A stretch of DNA of 64,000 bases from Phialocephala subalpina. Its lineage: Eukaryota; Ascomycota; Leotiomycetes; Helotiales; Mollisiaceae. Under the pieces are notes generated by a model, which was given only the letters and a program-made list of their open reading frames with translations, searched no databases and was not told the origin of the DNA. A program made the position numbers and the translations under genes. Within the stretch, counting starts at the first letter, position 1. Each line of letters opens with the position of its first letter. Shown piece after piece: positions 42,972 through 55,100 of the stretch. The stretch is taken from assembly GCA_900073065.1 (NCBI GenBank), contig FJOG01000009.1, forward strand, positions 167,176 to 231,175, read 5' to 3'.

Positions 42972-43663
42972 TCATTGAAAACGGACTGGGGCGGTGGTTG
43001 GGCGAGATCGCAAAGTTCTGGTGGGAGATCGCTCGACATCTGTCTTCTTCCTTCCCTTATTCTCGGACCGTGCCTTCCACCAGTTCTTTCCAGTTCCATT
43101 GTAGAAGGCGCCAATGTCCCAGCCGAGGAGGGTCAGATCGAGGAGGAGGCTCAAGATATTCTTCCATTCCATCCTGCCATTTCCGATGTTCAGGAAAGGG
43201 GCTATAAGCCCACAAACCAACAAGACCAATTCAATCCAAAATTGAACTGGGAGGGGGAGATCGAGGTTGCAGAGGTGGCTATTGGGATTTCTTCGATATC
43301 TTCCTAACGCAATGAAGAAACACAAGGAGATGAGGCTCTATAGAACAATAATAGTTAGTTAATAATCATAAAAGTAACAGATTTTGGGTTCCTGTTTAGC
43401 AATGCAAATAGGCTCGGTAAGTACACAAATACAAAGGTACATTCATAAGCTTGAACATGGTGGAGAGTTGGTACCAATTCTCACTGTGCTCTCCTAGCAG
43501 AGTTCTGGGACATTTAGAATTTTGAAAATAAACTTACAGTTATAGCAGAGAAGAGGAAGGAGACAGTGACGTGGGCATAATCTTGCGTGATGGCAAGCCC
43601 AAACACCAAGCACGCTGAAAGAAGGCCCAGCAGGAAGCGGAGCAGGAACAACCAGGACGGCAT
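42972..43663 (-). CDS. Small four-TM (MARVEL-like) membrane protein
   Basis: Two exons, 43663-43538 and 43337-42972, encode 163 residues; the 200-nt intron is GTAAGT...TATAG in phase 0. Four hydrophobic helices are visible: WLFLLRFLLGLLSACLVFGLAI, a second that spans the splice (VTVSFLFSAIT / SLISLCFFIAL), FWIELVLLVCGLIAPFL, and ILSLLLDLTLLGWDIGAF. A basic, Arg/Lys-rich cytosolic tail follows. Small size, four helices, a Trp-rich start and an Asn-Gly loop resemble fungal MARVEL-domain proteins, though I cannot confirm the family. Probably in the plasma membrane or endomembranes. Confidence 0.7.
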
Positions 43664-44224
43664 TGTGCTGGTGAAGGTGATGGTTGCTGGTGTTTGATGA
43701 TGATTTGAAGTGGGTTTCTCAGAAATTCTTGGGCTTTGATGGTGGTTCAGAAATTGAATGCGTGTGGGACAATCAGAAAGAATTGGCTGCGACAGATTTT
43801 CAGATTTGAAGTCCACGATACCCTAGTCACTGCCGTTTTGGGAAGGCACCCTAACGTCACTTCTGGATTCGATGATCAAAAACATAAAAATATCAATTCA
43901 AACTCCATTACAAAATGCACACAATTCAAACTTCTCTAATAAGATCACATTTGGATCATGAATGTCTCAAAATATCAAAAACATCCATTAGAAGATCAGG
44001 ACTGCAATAGAGCTTGAAGGTCCCAGCTATCGGTAGGACTGTCGTTCTAGCGCCGCTCCTCAACTAACATGGGCACGGCACCACCCCCGCAACTTCAAAT
44101 GAGCCTCACCAATGAAAGCAGCATTCAGAATCTAAACTCACGATGCACATTGTACGTGACATCTCCCCAGGTTCAGTAGATGTGTCGCAAATTGCTATTC
44201 GCGAACTGGCAAGGAGTCCGTCCG

Positions 44225-44638
44225 TCACAACTTCACGGCTTTTTCGCGTCCAGCTCGCAGCCCAAACAACTCCCAATCGATCATTAACCATTTTTGTTTT
44301 TCGTTTTCAATTTCATTCTCCGATAATGTCCAGATGTCGTACTCCTCGCAAAGTTTTAGGACCTCGCCAACTATCTCGTCCGTGGGCGTTTGGGCCAGAA
44401 ACTGCAAGACATCTCTCTGTCCTCTGTCGAAACCCAACTCATGGGGATATCTTCGAGAAAAGAGGTATGAAATGCAAATGCATCCAAACGCCCATAGCAT
44501 TTGGAAAAAGAAGAAGTCGGATTTTCGCATCATGGACTGTTCTGGTAGTTCGGGCGTTCCGGTTTGATTGAAGGCGGAGAGGATTCGCTGCCCTTCTCCC
44601 TGAAAGGTCGAGACGACAGTCTGATAAATGTTCGGCAT
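44225..44638 (-). CDS. Small hypothetical protein with one membrane helix
   Basis: An intronless frame of 137 residues with a good start context (AAAATGCCG). The N-terminus MPNIYQTVVSTFQG is followed by a hydrophobic helix FFFFQMLWAFGCICISYLF, then a soluble charged region with paired acidic helices (FLAQTPTDEIVGEVLKLCEEYDIWTLSENEIENEKQKW). I do not recognise the family. Codon use and amphipathic segments look like real coding sequence, but the strand opposite is also open. A missing terminal exon is possible. Confidence 0.5.
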   Translation of the reverse strand: MPNIYQTVVSTFQGEGQRILSAFNQTGTPELPEQSMMRKSDFFFFQMLWAFGCICISYLFSRRYPHELGFDRGQRDVLQFLAQTPTDEIVGEVLKLCEEYDIWTLSENEIENEKQKWLMIDWELFGLRAGREKAVKL

Positions 44639-45221
44639 TTTGGGTAGATGGTTGGATTTTTCGTGTAATTTTTGTTTGTCAGTAAGGAATGAAGCAGCGC
44701 TTTGTGCGATCTCAAAGTGTTGACGTTCTGCGTGAGCTAAATTTAGGGCCCCGAGATGACGCTCTATAGTCTGAATAGGGTTGGCATTAGCCGCTCGTTA
44801 TCCTGCATTCTTGGTTGTACTTACAAAACTAGCCATCGAACCTGCCTCCTGACTTATTAATATTCTTCTAGGAAGACACACTTTGACGTTATAATCTTCA
44901 CTTATGATTTTTCATGGATAGTTTATCTAGGTCTTCTGAAATGCTTTCATAAATGATGTTGGTTCCCGAGGATTTGGATCAGACGCGCAACATTGATAGG
45001 CTACAGATGCAAGGGGTCAGCGGTTGCAGAAGTCAGCCCTGACTTCTTTGGGCCTGCACTACCCCTTCGTTTCATCGTTTCAGCGCTTAAAAGCTATAAG
45101 AAGAAAGCCAGATTCGGCGCAGAGCAGCACTTTCATTTCAATCCTTCGTTTTTAACTGATTTCGATCTCAGCACCACGGCTCCACCAAACACGTCTCCTC
45201 TCCTAATATTCATGATCAAAA
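44639..45221. other. Intergenic, divergent promoters
   Basis: Separates the small membrane-protein gene (minus) from the 2EXR gene (plus). Nothing else recognised. Confidence 0.4.
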
Positions 45222-46328
45222 ATGCCATCACGCTTGCCATCAGACATAGACGCTGTTGTCTCCGATGGCAATCATACCATTTTCCCCTCGTTTCCTAGAT
45301 TACCGATTGAGCTCCGTCGCAAAATCTGGTTGTTGTACCTCACCGACACAGAGTCGGCGCCTCAAATCTACAGGTTCGACCTTCGCTATCCTGAGCGTGT
45401 ATACTACAGAAATTCAATCCGGCACATTCATGTTTACGCCGGGGACCAAATTTTTCTTCAACCATCTCGCTGCTATGGAGCGCAAAAAGACTCGGGTGTC
45501 TTAGAGCCTCTAAGGGCATCGAGCGCTATTCGTCAGATTGCCTCTGCGACCTGTGTCGAGGCCAGACTGGCCGTCCTGGAATTGTTTCCAGATACGCTGA
45601 AGTTCAGAAACCTTCCGCAAGGATGGATGGAAGTTAAATCGGGCAAAAAAACAATTGGTAGCCCCGACGGAGTAGGGTTTCCAGAATATATCCTCCGCTT
45701 CAACAGCCTCAAGGACATCATCGTCTTGCACGCCACATGGGAAGATCAAAACGCGACCATCGAGATATCCAAGCTCAGAGGCTCCCCACCCGCGGAATTT
45801 GCCAAATTAAGCCATGTTGGAGTTGGGGTCAACGACTTCAGAATGTACGGCTTGGTATCCCGTATCTACTGGGGCTGTGCGACCCTCTGTCGATGCCAGA
45901 CGATTGAGTGCAATGATCATTGTAAAGAGGACCCTCTCCCAGGATTTCTCTCCTTACTTCCACTCCTCAAGACATTCTATGTCACAGGCGTCCCAAGGTC
46001 AGGCTTCTACCACCCAGGTGGAAGCCTCCCAGGTCATCAAACCCCACTCGGGAAAAGGATCAGCTGTCCATGTCCAACTGAGACCACAGGGCACTCTTGG
46101 CCGATGACAAGCGTATGGGGTGCTTGTGGTCGGTTTGCTATCTATGACGAGCACTCCGGATGCCCATTCCCCAAGTTTAAGATGATCGAGTTAATCAGGG
46201 AAGACCTGCGTCCACACTTCCCCTACTATAAGGCCTTAGACCACTTGGATATCAAATTCATTCAACTTTGGGATCCGAGTCTCTCAGAAAATCCACAGGC
46301 TTGTCGGAGTTGTACACGGAGGCTTTGA
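45222..46328 (+). CDS. 2EXR domain-containing protein
   Basis: Intronless, 368 residues. The N-terminal block FPSFPRLPIELRRKIWLLYLTD is the 2EXR / F-box-like signature common in Leotiomycetes and Sordariomycetes, followed by a predicted mixed alpha/beta region and many Cys residues (CATLCRCQTIECNDHC; CPCPTETTGHSW). Members occur as large lineage-specific families with no established function; the F-box-like part hints at protein-protein contacts. No signal peptide. It has no obvious partner in the neighbourhood. Confidence 0.8.
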   Translation: MPSRLPSDIDAVVSDGNHTIFPSFPRLPIELRRKIWLLYLTDTESAPQIYRFDLRYPERVYYRNSIRHIHVYAGDQIFLQPSRCYGAQKDSGVLEPLRASSAIRQIASATCVEARLAVLELFPDTLKFRNLPQGWMEVKSGKKTIGSPDGVGFPEYILRFNSLKDIIVLHATWEDQNATIEISKLRGSPPAEFAKLSHVGVGVNDFRMYGLVSRIYWGCATLCRCQTIECNDHCKEDPLPGFLSLLPLLKTFYVTGVPRSGFYHPGGSLPGHQTPLGKRISCPCPTETTGHSWPMTSVWGACGRFAIYDEHSGCPFPKFKMIELIREDLRPHFPYYKALDHLDIKFIQLWDPSLSENPQACRSCTRRL

Positions 46329-47193
46329 TTGATTGTTCTCATTGACAAAGCACACTCCTCCAAATTAGAGCCGATGCTTTCAGGACGAGAGGCACATGGG
46401 GGAGGGGGTATTCTTTAGGGAATGGTGCAGAGGCTAGGCGTATGTCTAAACGTTTGAGGTAATTGAGAGTCTGAATTAATTAATCAACAATGCGTCATGC
46501 TATGCAAGTAAATGGGGTAGCAGGCACTACCCCACCATTCGTCCCATCTTTTGAGCCCTTTTTTTTTAGGAGGAAACAATCATCATTAAGCGAAACTTTT
46601 ACACTTTGTGACATTTCCCGTAGTCATGTTGAGAGAAAAGCTGGCTTCAACTCAGCCCTCGTATGTCTCGCTCATACCAGACATGTCAGTATCAGACATC
46701 CGTACTCTAACTGCAAGAGATGCTTCTTGTATGTGAACGTACGTGGGACATCTAGCAACAATGGTTTGTCAACAACTTTTAGCAGGTTTATTTGATGTAT
46801 CACTTTGCTTGAAATTACATCCCATTTACATTCTTTGCCGAGAAGCTTCAGTTTCAAACCTACACTTTGTACAGGAACAGTCAGGTGTAAAGGCAAAGAT
46901 TTGTTATTCCTTCCGGAATAACGATAAAGCAGCGATGTTGAGACTACTCCCGGTATGTCTCGACTCCCGCACTCCCCATCAGCAGAGAAACGGTGTTGAA
47001 TGTCCACCCGTGTATTAGTACCGATACTACAGTGTCCCAGCACCGTCAGTAAAGCAACGATATCATATTTTCCACCCATGCATTAACACCCCTACCCCCA
47101 CCAACGTGCTATCACTTTATTATTGAGACGACTCTACTCTACTAGATTACCTGGATCCAAAACACAATCAGAATCTGCCAATAGCCACGCTAT
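46329..47193. other. Intergenic, about 0.9 kb
   Basis: Open frames on both strands (46490-46795, 46672-47079) overlap and have no recognisable domain. Confidence 0.4.
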
Positions 47194-47376
47194 TTATCTC
47201 CTTGTTCTGGGTCTTGGGCAACCACATCCTCGTTGTGGTCCAGGCAGACGGACAGTCCTGGCATTCTCATGATAGCACACACCAGAGTAGTTGTAGTCTG
47301 CGCATGGGTTTGGCCTATCCTCACGTATGCGATGAGAGCAGGCAGAACAGACGTAGTATGTGACCGGGTCGCACAT
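47194..47376 (-). CDS. Tiny Cys-rich protein (60 residues)
   Basis: Starts MCDPVTYYVCSACSHRIRED and carries seven cysteines (C2, C10, C13, C27, C34, C50, C52) in 60 residues, ending in a basic CGCPRPRTRR. The M-C-x(n)-Y-x-C-x-x-C-x-H arrangement resembles small fungal proteins that open with a Cys/His motif and may bind zinc. No signal peptide, so it is not a typical secreted effector. The frame is short enough that chance cannot be excluded. Confidence 0.45.
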   Translation of the reverse strand: MCDPVTYYVCSACSHRIREDRPNPCADYNYSGVCYHENARTVRLPGPQRGCGCPRPRTRR

Positions 47377-48011
47377 GTTGTTTCTTCGGCGGTGTTAACC
47401 TGGCTAGAAATTCCGATTGAATTTGGTCTCGATTGAATTATGGTTGATTTTGATTGAAATTTGGCTTTGTTGGATATTCAGATTAGTCTTTTGGGATGTC
47501 TTCTGGTTGGTATCGAGATGATCTGTTAATGAAGTGGCTGTTGAGATCCTGAAATGAAGATGGGAAAAAAAGAGAAAGGACTTCTTATTTTCAGAATTGG
47601 CAAAGGACGATTACTCATGTCTGAAAATTTTGTACGGTATCCGAAGGTAGAGAAGTAAGGGATGATTCAAGAAACCTCTTAAATCGATTGAAATATGCTA
47701 GATGTGACTTAAAGCCAGACTTTTCTGGCAAGATACGAAAGTAGAATGGACTTTTTGACTGTTCAGACAGATCAAATCAGTCATCCACTGGAATATTCGT
47801 ATAAATATTCCTTAGCAAGGGAAAGACACTCATCTCAGGTAAGTAAGATTACCAAGTGACTCGAAAGCTCACTCGCTCAATGAGATGAAAGCCCTCTTGG
47901 ACTGTGAACTTCATCGCATTCATGGACTGAATCACATTATAAGATATCCTGCAAACGTCCCGATCAATGTAGAACATTCATGAGCCCTACTTCTCTCCCA
48001 GCCTGACCACA
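47377..48011. other. Intergenic
   Basis: A/T-rich stretch with no gene or repeat recognised. Confidence 0.4.
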
Positions 48012-50025
48012 TCAGTCCTTCTGACCCACCATCGCCCTACTCGGCAACCCCAAAATCGCCACACAACAAACCAATACCCCCGCCCCCGCCAAATACAACG
48101 GCCCATTCAAACTTTTCTCCAAAAGATGCGCCGCAATCAACGGACTAAAAATCGAAAACAGCCTTCCCCAAAAACTTGCAATTCCTGATGCCGTCCCCCG
48201 CACCGAGGCCGGAAACGCTTCCGGCGTCCATCCGTAGAGGATCGCATTGAACATTGACTGGAAGAAATACTCCATGGTATTCAAGCCCACATTTGAGGCT
48301 TGGGTGTTTACTGCTGCGAAGAGGAAGAGAGATATGGCCATGAGGAGAGAAGAAAGGAGCATGGCGTATTTGCGGCCGACGTGTGGGACTTGGATGAGGA
48401 AGGCGCCGAGTGCGACGCCGACGAGACCGGGTGTGTAGATTATTATATAGTCGCGGTAGGTTTCTGAGATAGAGACGTTGATACTAGAATTCTTCCTCGC
48501 GAGGATGGTGGGTAGGAAAGAGCCTATTTGGCGTCAGTGAGTATCCCAGATTCAAGCTAGAGGGGTAAAATGAGGGGTCATGAAAATAGGGGCTCGCTTA
48601 CCAGCAACGGAGAATCCCCAGTAATCGAAAGCATAGATGATCCAGACCAAGATCGTGAGTCTTGCCAATGTCGGAGTCGAGAACAAGATGCTGACTCGTT
48701 TCAGCTCGCGCTTGATGGTCTTCATTGGCGCATCTCTGAACGATTTTGACGCCACGGCATTTCCTCCTTCTCTTATCATGGATGTCCCGGCTTCAGCCGA
48801 AGACTCGGAACTCGATCTCACATCCGGTCCATGGCCCCTTTCTAGCTCTTCGAAACTCTGTATCGTCACCCTTGATACTCTGCCGTTCGTCTTGGCAACA
48901 TTCTCTAGAACTTTCAACGCCTGCTCATCTTTCCCCTTGCTCAGAAGGTATTTCGGGCTCTCTTGGAAAGTAAAGACCACGAATCTCATGGAGAACACGA
49001 ATAGAGATATCCCGCCGAGTGTGAACATGAGATATCTCCATCCGTAGTTTGAGGATTTCGTACAGCAAGGCGCACCGGGTGCAAGTGTAGAGGAGTGGCA
49101 GGAAGGGAGGTCGGAGTCGCAGGAGTATTTTGGGACGAAGCCATACGCGATGCCGGAACACACGATCACGCCGAGGGGCTGGAAGATCGAGAGGAGTGCG
49201 AGGAGAAATCGGCGGTTCTAAAAACACGGCACATTGTCAGTCAGGACGAGGTTTCTAAGCAGTCGTAAAAGAGGAAGCGGGGTACCTTTGGCAAGAATTC
49301 AAGGCAAATGGTGGTATCGATTGGGATATTACCTCCGATACCAAAGCCGTTGAAAGCTGTAAGGACGAGAACTGCGTTGTAGGTATTTGGGGCACCGAGA
49401 CAAAGGCTGAAGATACTGGTTATAAGAACCGTGCCGTTGAAAGCCCAACGCCGACCTGATGATGGTGAGCCTGATGGGTTACGGTATGGAGGATAGAACT
49501 TGGCTACCAATGATGTCTACCAATACGCCCCAGACGAATGCTCCAGCCGTCAAGCCGGAGCTGAAGGCGGTGAAGATGTTTCCCAATTGTCCATCTGGAC
49601 GTGGTCAGAAAGCTTTCGTGACGACAGTGGCTGCTATTCCATGTTGCGGTCCGACATACCACTAAATCCAAGCTCCTTCTGCAGAGGTGTAGCGATGAGA
49701 CCAAAAGCTTGTGCCCACAGAAGATCCAGGAAGTATCCAAGGCCGCACAACGACCAAATATACCACTGGTGCTTCCCCATACCCATCGCATCCAGCTCTC
49801 GCTGTATCAGCAAAGACTTCTTCTCGTACAGTGACAACCCCTCCATGTCAAAGTTGTGAGTTGCATCGTGAGCAGCGTCGGTGAGGACAGGCGCATCGCG
49901 AACATTGCTGTTTCCTGCTATCAATCTGTCAGTTCGAGGATCAGCAAGGATCTTGGGAGTGGCATACCGCCAAATCGAGAAGTCGCGATATCCGGGTGCT
50001 TGCCCTCCGCGTCAGGCGCATCCAT
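48012..50025 (-). CDS. MFS transporter, SV2 / organic solute type
   Basis: Six exons, 50025-49968, 49914-49660, 49594-49508, 49455-49286, 49217-48602 and 48523-48012, encode 565 residues; every junction is GT-AG and the phases close. After a 60-residue cytosolic N-terminus come YIWSLCGLGYFLDLLWAQAFGLI, GNIFTAFSSGLTAGAFVWGVLVDIIGRRWAF (with the D-x-x-GRR motif A), GFGIGGNIPIDTTICLEFLPKNRRFLL, an extracellular loop with Cys pairs (residues about 215-245), a large central loop, and a second six-helix half with LYGWTPEAFPASVRGTASG. The P-x-D-x-x-x-x-x-E-F-x-P element is the SV2-family signature. It probably imports an organic anion, sugar or amine across the plasma membrane. No linked catabolic gene. 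Confidence 0.92.
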
Positions 50026-51126
50026 CACGAACAATTATCTAGGGGAATCAAGAATGAGAAAAGGAGTCAAGATAACGGCAAGCAAGAAAAACAATAAAAC
50101 AGAAGTGAGGTGTGATAAGAAAGTCGTACAAGGTACAAGGCGGGGCACGAATCCTTGGTTCCCGCGTGGTGTACAGCCCAGCTTGAAGCCGTTACCTCTC
50201 AAGCTGCACAGTCGATCATCTAATTTCTGTTACCTTCTGGAAAGAAAGGATGAAATTGCTCCAAAATTGATTCCATTCTGAAATGGCATAGAAGATCAAA
50301 ACTTGAATTGCTGTCCAAAGGACGTTTGTGCGACACGAGCACAAGCATCTGGATACAGCAAGAGCATCATGGTGCACGTTGAAGATTCCTGCTGATGTCC
50401 GAGGAAATAAGGTTTGTCAGATTTCGATATCGATGTCATCGAATTCCAAGAAGTCGATGTTCCCGTAGTTTGGGGCGTCCGGCGAGGTCCCCAAATCACA
50501 ACGCACGACTGATCAGCTAAGGGCGACCGGCTGATCTTCTACACTGGTGCATTTCCAAACTTTTCTGGGATCCTGAGCTATTCTAAATCAGTGCTAGCTC
50601 AATAGTGAGAAAGGTGCTGCGTTTCAGTTGACTGCAGGAAGAGAGAGATACAGTACAAGGATCTTGAACGTCCTAGATGCAGAGGGATTTTATTAGGATA
50701 GACTTCGGAGCGACGATCGAATGCAAGGAAACCCGGATCTACGAAGGTTGTTCGTGTCGCGTGCAGCCCTGCCATCGAACTGCCTCCGAGATCAGAGATT
50801 GATATTCAAGGTCCATGTCTTGCCCCAACATGGCTTGAAGCGCGTGAGAGAAAGAGTGAGCACGGCACTTGCCAAGAACCTGCTGGGAGCTCCCAAAAAT
50901 TCGACAAGATCCGAGTGAAAGCGTGCTGTGGAGTGCAGATTATTTCATTAAGCTTCTCTCATCGTGAACAACCAAGATTAAGCCAGACCCAAAAACTCCT
51001 TCGATCCCAACCAGTATACCATAACACCACACGAACGCCACTATCCGCCCTTTTGCCATTTTATTCTTCTATTTTACTACGCCACCAGGTGCAAATCTTC
51101 TATTACAATACCCGTCGGAGGTTGAA
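50026..51126. other. Intergenic, about 1.1 kb
   Basis: Promoter of the SV2-type gene and 3' flank of the AA7 oxidase. Nothing else recognised. Confidence 0.4.
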
Positions 51127-52770
51127 TCACAAAGCCATCGCATTGCCGATAGCCTGAGGGTTCCAGAAGACAAAAGCAGGATCATACTCCGACTTCAGTC
51201 CCAACAGCTTATCGTACGTGCTGGCGCCGTAATAATCTTGAGCAGCCATCGCGGGGCTCAAATCCGGATCAACGTAATTGAGATAAGCGGTGAAGTTTCC
51301 ATCTGGCTGTGCGTTGGTGATCGCATCATTGAGGTTATCGATCAAGACTGTGATCTTGTCGTCCCAAGGCGGTAGGCTGTTGGCAGTATAGCCATAGTTC
51401 TGGAACACCCAAAGAGCTTCGCGGTCAGAGTACGCAGACTCATCTGCAGAGACAGCGTTGATAGCGGATCCAGGACCACCATAAAGATTGTTGATGCTGA
51501 ACCAAGGGCCTTGGCCTTGATTCGCGAGCATCCAGGTTGTGTAGCTCAACCATGTCGCAGGAGTCAACGGCTCGTCATCCTTGCTCACGACAGACTTCGC
51601 ATAGAAAGTGTCGTGCTTGGCGTAGCCGTGTCCGAGAGGTTGCGGGAGTGGATCTGGATCAGAAAGGACGGTAAGGGCATCGATCCATCCGAGAGATTGG
51701 ACGGTGAGTTGTGCACCTGGCCAGCCGGCAACCATGGCGGGGAGGACATTGTTGGTGAAGACAGTTTGATCGCAGTCCATGCACCACCCACGGAAAGAGA
51801 ATGATCCGCCGCTATCGGCATAGGTGCCGTAGGTGATGTTGGGTGTGAGGTCTGGTGAAGTGAGGGTCCAGTTTTGAAGGGCCTCGAATCCGGCAGCGGC
51901 AGTATTGGCATCGCTCAGTGAAGATGCGAGACCCGCAGTGAACCAGAGGACTGAATTTGGCGCTTCTTCAGTCGACATGTAGAAGTGTGTTGCGATACCG
52001 AAGGAGTCTCCTGCTCCTCTCATTGCGTAGAAGAGGTCGGGGTAGGTGGTTGCATCGGTGTGGACGCAGGTGCCATTTGCAAGGACGACATCGAGGCCGA
52101 CAATATGATCGAGTGCGAGGCCCCACTTTCTAGAATCGTATCCATAGCCACCCTGGTTATGTTAGCCAAGTCGAAGCTGGAGGCGAAGGTAAATATTTGG
52201 AGGTCATCTTACATGAAGTGCGTGGCCGGCGATTCCAACACCAGCACAGGTACCATGTGGCATAGCTCTCTTTCCTTGATTGTAAATAGCCTCGGCAACG
52301 TTCCCAAGTCTTTGTCCAGCACCAATCTTAACAATGAAGGTAGCTGAAGGCTGTCAGTACAAAAAGTATCGCGTCGCAAGGGAGGCAAACTCACATTGAT
52401 CGACGGTAATCTCATCAAACTTCTCCATTTCGATGATGAGAGAGCCATCCTGACCACCACTAGAATACGATGCATAAGAATGTCCACCACCCTTAGCCTG
52501 TACCTTCAGGTTGGCAGCAGCTGCACATCGAACCGAGGCACCAACTTGATCATCGTCCTCTGGGACAACAATGACATCAGGTGTATATGAAAGACGGAGA
52601 TTGTAGGGAGCTTGGTAGGCAGTCCAGTTGGCGGAAGATGAAGTAAGGTATGCGACTTTGTTCTGTGTGAGGCAGTCAAAGACAGTGCTATCCCTCCTGA
52701 GCGATGCAGCTTGGACGTAGACAGCGCCAAGCAGGACGCCCAGGCCAAGCTTGAACGATTGGGGCAACAT
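51127..52770 (-). CDS. Secreted FAD-linked oligosaccharide oxidase, AA7 / berberine-bridge family
   Basis: Exons 52770-52395, 52343-52213 and 52152-51127 encode 510 residues. A signal peptide ([21 protein letters not shown]) is followed by the FAD_binding_4 fold with [21 protein letters not shown], then KGGGHSYAS, whose His97 is a site for covalent FAD. The second exon supplies [19 protein letters not shown] with Cys158, the second flavin link. Such bicovalent FAD is known from glucooligosaccharide oxidases. The C-terminal BBE motif is NYVDPDL ... YYG ... [21 protein letters not shown]. It should oxidise C1 of oligosaccharides in the secretome and produce H2O2, which fits the other polysaccharide-degrading genes of the window. 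Confidence 0.93.
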
Positions 52771-54753
52771 TCTAAAAATCGATACAACAGAACGAGAGAC
52801 GTGGACAGTGTAAAGAATGAGGAAATATAGAAGACAAAAGGAACGCGTTGACGTTCTTGATTTTGTCTAATATTAGGATGATGAATGAAGAATATCAAGT
52901 AGACAAAGGGAACCAGAGAGGTTTTAATGTCAGCAAAGATCGGCATACTAGCCGCTTGACGCCTCGTTCCTGCTTTTACGTATAGATGCAAGGCTGCTAA
53001 GAAACTAAGCCAATGTCAGCCTCGCGATTTAAGTTATACGCTGTGGAAGGAGTGACTGATGATCATCAAAACGAAAGCGGGAGCCGCAATGCAGCCACCG
53101 GGGAAGGTGCCGTGCCACATATATATTGCGCTGCCGATCCCGAAATACCGTCCTATGAATCTTCCGAGACGACTTGAATGTCTCAAAAGGCTGGGATCAC
53201 GCATCATTTTGGCTGATGGGCGTTTTCCAGCTGAGCTTCGTGTCATTTTCTTTTGGGGCTGTGCAGGGGTTACGGCTTATGCTTTCGCCGGCCACGTCAA
53301 AAACGAAACCAAGTCCTCAAATCATGATCGTCCGTGGCTTCCGAGAGGTGAGAATAAGGCTTTGCCAAGGGTTGCTGACATCTTGTACGACGGTAGTTCC
53401 TGAGATGAAAGGGAGGCTGACGGTGCGGAGCATGTTTTATGCCGCGACTAAGCCCAGTTCAGCCCGGGCTGATGTCACGTGTACTTTTCAGGAGAAAGCT
53501 CTTGCGTTCTGTTTCGCACGTTGTCATCGATACTCGTCAATAGGATGCCACAAACTCTCATCTGATGTCCAAGCGAACATGTCATGACGCACAGAACATG
53601 GGATGAAAGTCCCGGCAACTCTGAGGGATTCATGTTTGCCCCTGAATGATGCAGAAATGCGCGCGCGACACTCAACTCGCTCTGAATATTCACATTTTGA
53701 TCTGTATTACTTCTTGCTGCTTACGCGATGTTTGTTATCTGTAAGATTCATGATCCTAGCTCTTCGAAGTCCCTTTTCTATGCTGCTGTGATGGTTCAAT
53801 ATGTTTGTCACGTGTGCTGTCCTGTTTTGGCTCCGCATTTTGATTACATTTGTTTACGAACTCCCATGCTTACAAATTCTCTTGAGGGAGAAGTTCAATC
53901 ATCAGCTTCGTCATGAGCCATAGACTTAGTAGTCAGGGATCTGTATCATGACTGTTCATTGCCTGTTTTACGGCTCGCTGCATCAAAGTTGACATGGTAC
54001 ATTTGAGCTCCAGAGTCAGACTGTTTCTAGAAGAGCTGCTTTAATACGAGATGCTACATATAGATCTCAAGCGATTCAAGTTGCGTTTATTGTTTCTGCA
54101 CGTCTCCCTCTCTTGGACAGGATCAGAAGCGGAGTTGCTCGAAACACAATCTTGATTTGAAGGATTACATTACGAGAGTAACACGAGACTTAAAGCGATA
54201 GCGAAGGCTCGATGAGTCTTGTAATACCTCGGCCACTCCATTTGAGCAGATAAATGATGCTTTATTTTACGCAATCAAACTGACTGAATGGTATTTTGGT
54301 GACGGTAGAGTGTCAGAGAACTCAGTGTTCCCGTGTCACTGTGCTGATCTGCTGATGTTGTCGACGATCTTTGCTCAAGATAAGCGTTCTATCACTCGAG
54401 CTCATATCGTTCAAGTCTCCAATTTGACGTTTTCTTACGAATATGATGTCTCCACTCAGCTCTGCCGTTGCCACTGACAACCACCAGAATAATGAAACGG
54501 GACCCCCAACTATATCGGCGAGCGAAAAGAGAATTTCATCCATATGTACATTTTTATCCTCGGGTACTAGCAGAGCCATTCGATCAGTGAAGCTTTCAAT
54601 TATCTAATCTAGGGGGCGTTCAAGACTAGAAATATGCGCGGTCATGTAGAGCTTGAGGGTCACGTGCAGGTATCAATCTCGCTTGCCCACTCCTTTTTTG
54701 GCCTTTACATGTACCGGATACAACGCATCGGACCGATCCCTACAGGTATCTCA
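52771..54753. other. Intergenic, about 2 kb
   Basis: No recognisable gene. Open frames of 60-137 codons at 53059-53916 (plus) and 54322-54579 (minus) have no domain. Together with the repeat region that follows, this is one of the largest gene-free stretches in the window. Confidence 0.4.
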
Positions 54754-55100
54754 ATTAGGTTGGAGGTTGTCCGGTCTCAGTTTTTCGATGTGCAACAAAA
54801 CAGAAGTTAACGCCCAAAGCTGAGGTAAATGAAGGAATGTGGGTGAGATCGGGACCACATCCGGGACCACATTTCGTACCCCAATTAGGATGGAGGTTCC
54901 CCGGTACCGAGCAGCAGTTAAATCTGAATCAGGTTGGAGGTGGCCCGGTGCCGAGCATTCAGATGTGCAACAAAATGTATTTGAAAGTCAAAGCTCGAGG
55001 AACTCAAGGTGATGTGGCATTCTCAAGTGGGGATCATGTTATGCATCCCCGATTAGGTTGGAGGTCGTCTGGCCCTGGTGATTTCGACATGCAACAAAAC
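54754..55100 (+). repeat. Degenerate direct repeats upstream of the P450 gene
   Basis: A unit of the form ATTAGGTTGGAGG ... CCGG ... GATGTGCAACAAAA recurs at about 54754, 54884, 54927 and 55051. The trailing TGCAACAAAA is kept in three copies (54791, 54966, 55091). Spacing between units is irregular (43-130 bp). The short GGGACCACAT doublet at 54850-54870 lies between units. The region has no gene model. Confidence 0.7.

Noticed and set aside
44143..44571. 142-codon plus-strand open frame opposite the small membrane-protein gene
   Set aside because: The minus-strand frame has a better start context and a clear membrane helix followed by ordered amphipathic segments; this one does not.
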